Assembly (NCBI RefSeq): GCF_026625885.1
Contig: NZ_CP113068.1
Location: 1,922,001-1,986,000 of the forward strand
Origin: Roseateles sp. SL47
GTDB lineage: Bacteria > Pseudomonadota > Gammaproteobacteria > Burkholderiales > Burkholderiaceae_C
DNA: 64,000 nucleotides
Reading direction: 5' to 3'
Program-made: the position numbers and the translations under genes
The notes under the pieces: generated by a model
Database searches by the model: none
What the model was told of the DNA's origin: nothing
Seen by the model: the letters and a program-made list of their open reading frames with translations, nothing else
Shown: positions 19,231-26,308 of the stretch, piece by piece
Layout: every line of letters begins with the position of its first letter
Numbering within the stretch: position 1 is the first letter of the stretch

Positions 19231-19742
19231 CAGGTCATCGGTGTCTGCGATGCGTTGGCCTGATGCAGCGCCTGGGTCAGCAGGTGGGTGCTGCCCGCCT
19301 GCTGCTCCACGGCGGCGATGAAGCCCGGCAGATCCCGCAGCCACAGAGGCACGGTCAGCGGGCTGGCATGGGCCGGAATCCCCACCTTCAAGTAGCGCAG
19401 CCCCATCAGTGATGCGGGTGTCACGGACTGGATGTCCCCCCATTTCACAGTCCGATAAACACCCCAGACGTTGAAGCATCGCAGCGCTTGCGGCTGCACC
19501 CGGACCGGGTAGGCGAGCACAACCAGACCATCCACCAGCGTCAGCAGCGCGCCGAGCACCAGCGGATCCACCACGGCGTCAAGGAAACCCGCCCCGTCAG
19601 GCAGCCGGCTGGACTGGTATTGCGCCAGTGCCTCCAGTGCGAGATTCAGCACCCCATACACCAGTACAAACCAAAGGCAGCTTCGCCACATCGGATACAT
19701 CCGGGCGTGGAAGGACTGGGCAGATGCGGGGATGCTGGACAT
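19230..19742 (-). CDS. Two-helix membrane protein, function unknown
   Basis: A 170-residue frame with two clear membrane segments (about residues 20-42 and 57-80: CLWFVLVYGVLNLALEALA and VLGALLTLVDGLVVLAYPV). A roughly 90-residue soluble part with alternating strands (GVYRTVKWGDIQSVTPASL) follows, recalling small bacterial PH-like membrane proteins. ATG 19742 is the only plausible start. It converges with liuE across the 13-base repeats. No family assigned with confidence. Confidence 0.65.
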   Translation of the reverse strand: MSSIPASAQSFHARMYPMWRSCLWFVLVYGVLNLALEALAQYQSSRLPDGAGFLDAVVDPLVLGALLTLVDGLVVLAYPVRVQPQALRCFNVWGVYRTVKWGDIQSVTPASLMGLRYLKVGIPAHASPLTVPLWLRDLPGFIAAVEQQAGSTHLLTQALHQANASQTPMT

Positions 19743-20238
19743 GAACGCCGTGAGGGATGCGAATCTCAGCCGGATGTTAGAGGTTGCAAGCCGGTGAAGG
19801 CGTATCCATCTGACATCTATCGCAACAGGCCGGTGGGCACATCAGTGTGCTGAACGATCCCTTCAGGGTGTTGCATCGCGACGGTTGATTCAAAGTATCA
19901 CCCTGCGCGTTTATCGCCAATTTCGCGCGATGCCCGCCACGCCCTCGTCGGGCCCCGCAATCAACAAATCGCGACGACGCCGACCAATTGCGGTGGGTGA
20001 ACTGACAGTATTTGTCGGTTCTGACAAAAACTGACCCCAGCCCCCACCGCTTCCCGTGGCGAATCGCATCCTTGGTACACGGCCGAGGAGGCCAAAGGTC
20101 GGACTTTCAAGGGGTGTAGACCACTTTGTGACCAATAGCAACCGGCACGTTAACTGCAAGACATACGGGGAAGACCACCTGGAGCCCGTTACCGCGCGCG
20201 TCCTGGTGTCCCGTTTCCTCGGACTTGCAGGAGCGCAC
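19743..20238. other. Intergenic region with an inverted repeat
   Basis: About 500 bases with no convincing gene. It includes TTTGTC-GGTTCT-GACAAA (20011-20028), a six-base inverted repeat inside an AT-richer patch that could be an operator or promoter element for the downstream lipoprotein gene. Longer upstream starts in that gene's frame give a leader without signal features. Confidence 0.4.
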
Positions 20239-23232
20239 ATGCGCAACAACGTATCAGAGACCGACCAAAAGTTGGGTTGTCCCCCGCCCCCCGCCCTGTC
20301 GCGCGGGCTATTGTTCAGCGCTGTGCTGGCGCTCAGTGCCGTCAGCGCGCTGTCGGGTTGTGGTGGTGGATCCTCTTCTGGCGACGCCGCCGGGACGCCC
20401 CCCAGCAGCGGGAGCCCGGCGCCCGCACCGATCCCGGCGCCCGCGCCAACGGCTTCGTCACCCGAGCCGGAACTGCCGCCCACCACCACCCCTTCGCCGT
20501 CCACCGGCACGCTGCCCACCGGGGGCGGCACTGCGGCGCCGGCCCTGCCGCCCGGCCTGCAACTGCCGTCGGGCCTGGACCTGAGCAAGCCGGGCGCGGC
20601 CCTCAAGATCGCCAACGCCACCTCCAGCGCCACCGAGAACAACAACAACGGCCCGGATAAAGCCTTCGACGGCAGCATGACCACTCGCTGGTCCAGCGTG
20701 CCGGAAGACACCGCCTGGATCCAGTTCGACTTCGGCACCAAGACCCCCATCGGCTACATGCAGCTTGCATGGGAAAACGCCTATGGGAAGGAATACGCCG
20801 TCCTCGCCTCCGATGACGGTCAGACCTGGTACCAACTGCGCTATGTGGCTGGCGGCAAGGGCGGCACCGAAGAATTCTTCAATCTGAATGCCAACGTCCG
20901 CTACGTGAAGATCCAGGGCGTGGCCCGTGGCACGCAGTATGGCTATTCGCTGTTTGAAGTCAGCTTCAAATCGCCGGGTAGCGACAACACGCTGGCCTCG
21001 GTGGTGAGCTCGGCAACGCCGACGCCTCCGCTGGGCAGCTCGGTCACCTCACCCGCCATCACCGCCCCGCTGGAGCAAGTGCAGTTCACCCTGCCCGACG
21101 GCACCCTGGTGACCCGCTTCGGCTTTGTCGGCCGCTCCCGCCATGCCCGCGAACGTGGTGAGGACTGGGCAGAAATCGGCTATGGCACCAACGACACCGT
21201 GGATGCCAACGGCCAGCCTCGGGACAAGGGGCCGGGCGCCTATCTGAACTTCATTGCCAACTACTTCAAGAATCGCACCTGGGGTGTCGAGTTCATCGAC
21301 AACAGCCGGGTGGCCGGGGTCACCAAGCCCCGCATCATCATCAACCAGTACTATCAGCAGGCCCAGCGCGGCGGCGGTCATTCGTTCTTCCGTCGCTTCG
21401 ATGACCCGGGTGTCACCGGTTATGGATGGATGTCGCCCGGCACTTTGCTGGACAACACCACCTACACCGACGGCTTCAATGACCTGACCTCTTGCCCCGT
21501 GGTTCCCAAGCCGCCTGAAGGTGCGCTGGCCAAGCCCAATACCGGCTACAACGGCGTCATCGGCGCCAATGATGGCTGCTCCGTGGTGCTGGACAACGTG
21601 CCCGGCCATCGCGACGTGGGCCCGGACGCCAATGGCGTGCTGGTGCCCACCACCACGGTGGCATCGCGCAACCTGAAGGTGGGCGATGCCATTGAATTCA
21701 CCGGCTCGTTCTTCTCCAGCCGCGCCGCCATGGACGCCATTGGTGATAGCGGCAACTTCCGCTATTACACCAATGAGGTGACGTATGTGGTGGGCAGCGG
21801 CCTGCGGCCCTGGTACGGTGTCCAGCCGCGCCTGATGAATGCGCCGCTGCCGGACGAGACGCTGCTGGGCGGCACCGGCTCCATCTCTTACGACTACGCC
21901 GACAACGCCACCTTCATGTTCCAGCAGCCGAGCACACAGATCGGTATGCAGAACATGCAGCGCTTCACCGAAGGCCGCCGCTGGATCCACAGCAACATGT
22001 GGACGGGCGATCACAATGAAGCCGGCAATGACCGCAATACGGCGGCCGTGGGTCTGCAAGGGCCGCGTTTCAACCAATCGACCTGTTTCGCCTGCCACAT
22101 CAACAACGGGCGAGGACTGGCGCCCCAGGTGCTGAACCAGCGCCTGGACACCATGGCCGTGCGTACGGCCACCCTGGATGCCAATGGCAAGCAGGTGCCG
22201 CACCCGACCTATGGGCTGGCTGTGCAGATGAATGCCCGGTCGCAGACCACCGGTGCGCTGCAGGACTGGGGCATGGCCGTTCGGGTGGCCGGCTTCGACA
22301 CCAAGACGGTGACGCTGGCGGACGGCACGGTGGTGACGCTGAGCAAGCCGCGGGTGAGTTTTGATGGCCCGACGCCGTCGGTGTTTTCGCTGCGTGCCGC
22401 GCAGCCGATGATCGGCATGGGCCTGCTGGAAGCGATTCCGGACGCAGACATCCTGGCGCGTGTGCGCACCACGCCCGACGAAGACGGTGTGAAGGGGCAG
22501 GCCAACCTGGTCTATGACCCGGAAACCGGCGCGGTCCGTGTGGGCCGCTACGGCTGGAAGGCCGCCAAGGTCAGCCTGCGCCATCAGGCCGCCAATGCCG
22601 CGCTGCTGGACATGTCGGTCACGTCGCCGCTCTACCCGAACCGCGACTGCCTGGCCGGCCCGGCCCAGTGCAACCGCAACAAGGTGGAGAAGGGCTTGTC
22701 CGAGGACGATCTGCAGCTGATCACCCGTTATGTGGGTCTGCTGGGCGTACCGGCGCAGCGCAGCCTCACCAGCGGCTTCCCCAAGGGGGTGACGCCGCTG
22801 CCCTACCTGGACGTGAATCCGACCCAGGTGGCCGCAGGTGCCAAGCTGTTTGCCTCCATCCGCTGCACGGCCTGCCACATCGCCGAGATGAAGACGGGCC
22901 TGGGCACGGAGCTGGCGGAAAACCGCAACCAGACCATCCGCCCCTACACCGATCTGCTGCTGCACGACATGGGCAGCGAGCTGGCCGACACCCTGGTGGA
23001 ATCCCAGGCGGCCGGCAACCAGTGGCGGACCGCGCCGCTGTGGGGCATCGGTTATACCGAGTACGTGGCGGGCACCGGCGTGAAGGTGGGGTATCTGCAT
23101 GACAGCCGTGCAGGGACGCTGACCGAAGCCATCCTGTGGCACGGGGGGGAAGCAGCCGCCAGCCGGCAGCGCTTTGTCAACCTGAGCACCGCAGATCGCA
23201 AGGCGCTGCTGGCCTTCTTGAACTCGCTCTGA
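20239..23232 (+). CDS. Discoidin-domain di-haem lipoprotein (DUF1111-type oxidoreductase)
   Basis: A 997-residue exported protein. ATG 20239 gives a signal ending in the lipobox ALSGC (Cys41), followed by a Pro/Ala/Ser/Thr-rich linker to about residue 118. Residues 120-250 look like an F5/8 type C (discoidin, CBM32-like) domain (DKAFDGSMTTRWSS, WIQFDFG, VRYVKIQG). The C-terminal half matches di-haem oxidoreductase/putative peroxidases of the DUF1111 family, with haem sites CFACH (Cys616) and CTACH (Cys876) and the ending RQRFVNLSTADRKALLAFL. The middle region is not recognised. A surface-attached, carbohydrate-binding redox enzyme is inferred; the substrate is unknown. An inverted repeat follows the gene. 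Confidence 0.82.
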   Translation: MRNNVSETDQKLGCPPPPALSRGLLFSAVLALSAVSALSGCGGGSSSGDAAGTPPSSGSPAPAPIPAPAPTASSPEPELPPTTTPSPSTGTLPTGGGTAAPALPPGLQLPSGLDLSKPGAALKIANATSSATENNNNGPDKAFDGSMTTRWSSVPEDTAWIQFDFGTKTPIGYMQLAWENAYGKEYAVLASDDGQTWYQLRYVAGGKGGTEEFFNLNANVRYVKIQGVARGTQYGYSLFEVSFKSPGSDNTLASVVSSATPTPPLGSSVTSPAITAPLEQVQFTLPDGTLVTRFGFVGRSRHARERGEDWAEIGYGTNDTVDANGQPRDKGPGAYLNFIANYFKNRTWGVEFIDNSRVAGVTKPRIIINQYYQQAQRGGGHSFFRRFDDPGVTGYGWMSPGTLLDNTTYTDGFNDLTSCPVVPKPPEGALAKPNTGYNGVIGANDGCSVVLDNVPGHRDVGPDANGVLVPTTTVASRNLKVGDAIEFTGSFFSSRAAMDAIGDSGNFRYYTNEVTYVVGSGLRPWYGVQPRLMNAPLPDETLLGGTGSISYDYADNATFMFQQPSTQIGMQNMQRFTEGRRWIHSNMWTGDHNEAGNDRNTAAVGLQGPRFNQSTCFACHINNGRGLAPQVLNQRLDTMAVRTATLDANGKQVPHPTYGLAVQMNARSQTTGALQDWGMAVRVAGFDTKTVTLADGTVVTLSKPRVSFDGPTPSVFSLRAAQPMIGMGLLEAIPDADILARVRTTPDEDGVKGQANLVYDPETGAVRVGRYGWKAAKVSLRHQAANAALLDMSVTSPLYPNRDCLAGPAQCNRNKVEKGLSEDDLQLITRYVGLLGVPAQRSLTSGFPKGVTPLPYLDVNPTQVAAGAKLFASIRCTACHIAEMKTGLGTELAENRNQTIRPYTDLLLHDMGSELADTLVESQAAGNQWRTAPLWGIGYTEYVAGTGVKVGYLHDSRAGTLTEAILWHGGEAAASRQRFVNLSTADRKALLAFLNSL

Positions 23233-23278
23233 CGACGGGCGCATACCCACGCTGCGACGACGGGCGCAGCGCAACGCA

Positions 23279-23302
23279 ACAAGGCGGCCTCGGCCGCCTT
23301 GT
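23279..23302. terminator. Bidirectional hairpin terminator candidate
   Basis: ACAAGGCGGC-CTCG-GCCGCCTTGT forms a perfect 10-base stem with a four-base loop between two convergent genes. There is no strong U-tract, so the terminator role is inferred from position. Confidence 0.6.
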
Positions 23303-23350
23303 CCACTTTCTGGGCGCGCCGTCCAGCGTCGTTGCGACGGAACGAAGGGC

Positions 23351-23851
23351 TCACCCCCGCATCGCCGCTTCCACCCGTTCGCGGAACATCGCAGCGCGGC
23401 TCGCGTCTGAATGCTCCTCGATCCGTTCGCAGCAGAGGTCCACCCATTCCATGAACCGGCTGTGGGTGTCTGCCTCCCGGGAGCGGTTGCGCAGATCGGC
23501 TTCCCGGCCGGCCAGCATGCGGGTCACCAGGTCCAGGGCAAAGAAGCGCGCATTGACCAGCCGCTTGGCCGCCTGGGCCCGCTCCGCCGCCTGGGCCGCC
23601 AAGGCCATCTCCTGGGCCCGCTGCGGTGAACGCGGCGCTTCCAACGGCGCCGGCAGCTCAATCAGCCCCTTTTCCTGCAGCAACTGGACGCTGTTCTCGC
23701 CCAGCCCCAAGCCGCGGCCGAGGCGGCACAGCTCCGATGCGTCCCGTTTCCCGTCCACGGTGATGAGCAGCGCGCGCAGGGCCGGCGCCAGTTGCCGCTG
23801 CCCGGGAGCGAGCAGTTGTCGAGCGAGTTCGGTTTTGCGAGGGGCTTGCAT
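23351..23851 (-). CDS. Winged-helix-like protein, function unknown
   Basis: A 166-residue frame. The N-terminal 65 residues (LAPALRALLITVDGKRDASE, LCRLGRGLGLG, LLQEKGLIEL) resemble small winged-helix modules found in bacterial signalling proteins. An Ala/Gln/Arg-rich helical region and a charged C-terminus follow. ATG 23851 is used; an in-frame ATG at 23872 is possible, and neither has a clear ribosome site. It diverges from the gingipain-like protease gene across 130 bases, so it could regulate that gene. That link is only positional. Confidence 0.6.
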   Translation of the reverse strand: MQAPRKTELARQLLAPGQRQLAPALRALLITVDGKRDASELCRLGRGLGLGENSVQLLQEKGLIELPAPLEAPRSPQRAQEMALAAQAAERAQAAKRLVNARFFALDLVTRMLAGREADLRNRSREADTHSRFMEWVDLCCERIEEHSDASRAAMFRERVEAAMRG

Positions 23852-23981
23852 GGCGGGGCGGATGTTGCGCATGCTCCATGGAGGCTTGATGACACCGCCA
23901 TGACCCGTTCTGGGGGACGTGCATTGCGGCACAGGTCCAGCCTGTCCACAATCCACCCCATCAAAAACAGGGAGGACACTC

Positions 23982-25472
23982 ATGGACAAGTTCATCGTCA
24001 TGCACCGGGGGGCCCTGCGGTCCAAATACCGCACCGAAGGGCTGGCCCGCATCGAGGCAGCGCTCAAGCAGTTGGTGGCGGCCGACAAGCGCCGGGGTGT
24101 GGATACGCAACTGCTGCCCATCGACATGACCGGGCCGATGAAAGCCATCGGTGCCGCACCGGTGCAGGGGCCGCCCGATGCCCGCAGCCTGAAGAAGGCG
24201 GTGGATGCGCTGGTGCAGGCACGGACCCCGCACTATGTGGTGCTGCTGGGCGGCCCGGATGTGCTGCCGATGGTGCCCCTGCGCAATGCGGCCCATGGGG
24301 GCGACCTGGGCGACGGCGATCCGGTCGTGCCCAGCGACCTGCCTTACGCCTGCGAGACCGCCTACAGCACCGATCCCAATCGGTTCCTTGGCCCGACTCG
24401 CGTGGTGGGCCGGATTCCGGATCTGCCCGGGGCCCAGCGGCCGGACCTGCTGCTGCAACTCATCCGCTCGGCTGCCCGCCACAAGGCGCTGCCCAGGGAA
24501 GACTATCTGGAAAGCTTTGGCCTCTCGGCCGAGGTGTGGCAGGCGTCTACCCGGCTGAGCCTGATCAACACCTTCGGCCATGCGGACGCGCTGCATCTGT
24601 CGCCGCCCGAAGGCCCGGCATGGACCAAGGCCGAGCTGGCCCCGCGCATGCATTTCATCAACTGCCACGGCCAGAAGGACATGCCGGAGTACTACGGGCA
24701 GCAGGGGGAGGCGTATCCGGTGTCGCACCGCTCGTCCCTGATCCGGGACCGGATCACCGCCGGCACGGTGATCGCCGCCGAATGCTGTTATGGGGCCCAA
24801 CTGTTCGACCCCGCCCTGGCGGAGGGCCAATGGCCGATCGCCCTGCGTTATTTGGGGGACGGCGCCACCGCCTTCCTGGGGAGCACCACCATCGCCTACG
24901 GTCCCAGTGAAGGCAATGGGTCGGCCGACCTGCTGTGCCAGTATTTCCTGCAGCGTGTGCTCGCGGGAGCTTCCACCGGCCGTGCATTGCTGGAGGCCCG
25001 GCAGAAGTTCGCCGGAGAGCGGACCCACCTGGATCCGATGGACCTGAAGACCCTCGGTCAGTTCTACCTTCTGGGGGACCCCTCGCTTCAGCCGGTGAGC
25101 TTTGTCAGCCACGCACTCACCCGCACCCGCGCCTTCCGCAAGGCCTTCGCGACCGTGCAGGACCGGGGCGTGCGCGGGCTTCGTCGCGAGAAGCTGGAAC
25201 GGGACGGCCGTTACCTGGCACGCGCATTGCCCTCTCTCAAGTCCAGCGATCAACCGCCGTCCGCAGCGGTGCGGTCCGCCATCGAGCCCATGCTGAAGGA
25301 GTCCGGCCTGTCGCCGGCCACCTGCAGCCGGATCAGCTACGACGTGGCAGGCACACCCGGGCAGCGGCGGGTCCATGTGTACAAGGGTTGGAACGCGGCG
25401 CGCCTGCTGGCGCTCGTCGCGACCGAGCAGGACGGGTTGCTCCTGCATGTCAGGCGCATGCATGCCCGCTGA
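23982..25472 (+). CDS. Gingipain/caspase-like cysteine peptidase (clan CD, C25-like)
   Basis: A 496-residue protein without a signal peptide, so probably cytoplasmic. It shows HFINCHGQKDMPEYYG (His229) and, about 40 residues later, TVIAAECCYGAQLFDP (Cys268 or Cys269). This His-Gly then Cys order after hydrophobic strands is the clan CD dyad of gingipains and caspases. QFYLLGDPSLQPV matches the conserved LGDP strand of C25 peptidases, and VVLLGGPDVLPM resembles the family's first subdomain. About 120 C-terminal residues (from SHALTRTRAF) are unassigned. ATG 23982 follows GGAGGA. It overlaps a small gene by 11 bases. Cytoplasmic gingipain-like proteins are much less studied than secreted ones; activity and trigger are unknown. 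Confidence 0.75.
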   Translation: MDKFIVMHRGALRSKYRTEGLARIEAALKQLVAADKRRGVDTQLLPIDMTGPMKAIGAAPVQGPPDARSLKKAVDALVQARTPHYVVLLGGPDVLPMVPLRNAAHGGDLGDGDPVVPSDLPYACETAYSTDPNRFLGPTRVVGRIPDLPGAQRPDLLLQLIRSAARHKALPREDYLESFGLSAEVWQASTRLSLINTFGHADALHLSPPEGPAWTKAELAPRMHFINCHGQKDMPEYYGQQGEAYPVSHRSSLIRDRITAGTVIAAECCYGAQLFDPALAEGQWPIALRYLGDGATAFLGSTTIAYGPSEGNGSADLLCQYFLQRVLAGASTGRALLEARQKFAGERTHLDPMDLKTLGQFYLLGDPSLQPVSFVSHALTRTRAFRKAFATVQDRGVRGLRREKLERDGRYLARALPSLKSSDQPPSAAVRSAIEPMLKESGLSPATCSRISYDVAGTPGQRRVHVYKGWNAARLLALVATEQDGLLLHVRRMHAR

Positions 25473-25740
25473 GTTCTCTCCCGAAGACGACGGTCGCACC
25501 TGCTTGCAGGGGCGGCTGGTCCGTGAGGTGATTGACCGGGGCAGCAAAAGCGAAAGGCTGGCGCTGCGCCTGGAACTCGAGGACGGGGAAAAGGTCCTGC
25601 TTCGCCGCCAGGGCGGGCATCCGATCCGTGACCCGGTCCTGGAGGCCTTGGAGGGACAGGTGTTGCGGGTGTCTGGCCAGCAGCGGGATGGCTACTTTTT
25701 TGTGCAAGACATCTGCCGGTTGGATGACCAAAATCAATAA
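25462..25740 (+). CDS. Small beta-rich protein overlapping the C25-like protease gene
   Basis: A 92-residue frame beginning MPAEFSPEDDG within the last codons of the protease gene (11-base overlap), so translation is probably coupled. The sequence alternates short strands (LQGRLVREVIDRG, RLALRLELEDGEKVLLRR, LEGQVLRVSGQQRDGYFFVQ), which suggests a small barrel such as an OB fold. No signal peptide or catalytic motif is seen. A partner, substrate or inhibitor of the protease is the natural guess from position; nothing more can be claimed. Confidence 0.65.
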   Translation: MPAEFSPEDDGRTCLQGRLVREVIDRGSKSERLALRLELEDGEKVLLRRQGGHPIRDPVLEALEGQVLRVSGQQRDGYFFVQDICRLDDQNQ

Positions 25741-25880
25741 CCGTTCGGGAGATGCCCGTGCGGCAGGGTCGGTTACCTTCAACGACTTGCTGCGGGTGCC
25801 CGGACGGACGTAAAACCTGAGGTTTCCCCGATTCCTTTATGGGATCTCTGCATCAGCAACTCAACGAACTGGAGAAAAGC

Positions 25881-26183
25881 ATGGCCAAGAATCCTTCCGA
25901 CCGTCTGCTGGCGGACCTGCACCAGGTGGTGACCGACGCGGAATCCCTGCTGCGCGCCACATCGGATCAGACCAGCGCGACCGCTTCGGAACTGCGTGCC
26001 CGTGTGCAGGCGACGCTGGACCGTGCCAAGGGCAGCCTGGGGGATTTCCAGGCAGCCGCGATTGATCGCGCCAAGGCGGCTGGCAAGGCGACGGATGACT
26101 ACGTGCACAGCAATCCGTGGGAGTCGATCGGCGTGGCCGCCGGCGTCGGCTTGCTGTTGGGGCTTCTCATCAGTAGGAAGTAA
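25881..26183 (+). CDS. DUF883 (ElaB/YqjD-like) C-tail-anchored membrane protein
   Basis: A 100-residue protein of the DUF883 family. These are stress-related, inner-membrane-anchored proteins; E. coli YqjD and ElaB bind ribosomes. It has a long helical, Ala-rich region (LLADLHQVVTDAESLLRATS onward), then YVHSNPWESIGVAAGVGLLL with the usual C-terminal membrane anchor and LLISRK ending. ATG 25881 is chosen over 25839 because GGAG lies six bases upstream and the length then fits the family. The yqjE- and yqjK-like genes that normally follow lie 2.5 kb away, beyond an opposite-strand gene. Confidence 0.88.
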   Translation: MAKNPSDRLLADLHQVVTDAESLLRATSDQTSATASELRARVQATLDRAKGSLGDFQAAAIDRAKAAGKATDDYVHSNPWESIGVAAGVGLLLGLLISRK

Positions 26184-26190
26184 GGCCCCC

Positions 26191-26301
26191 CAGTCGCTTC
26201 GCTCCTGCCCCCGAGGGGCGCCAGCCTGCGGCCTGGCAGAGCCAGTTCCGCGGCTGTGGCCTGGGGGCGGGCGCCAGTCGCTTTGCTCTTGGCCCCGAGG
26301 G
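26191..26301. repeat. Pair of GC-rich direct repeats between convergent genes
   Basis: CAGTCGCTTCGCTCCTGCCC and the following CCGAGGGG (26191-26218) recur with few changes at 26275-26301. Such CAGTCGCTTCGCTC...CCCCGAGGG elements are common between genes in Burkholderiales. They may fold or end transcription. Confidence 0.7.
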
Positions 26302-26308
26302 TCGGGGG

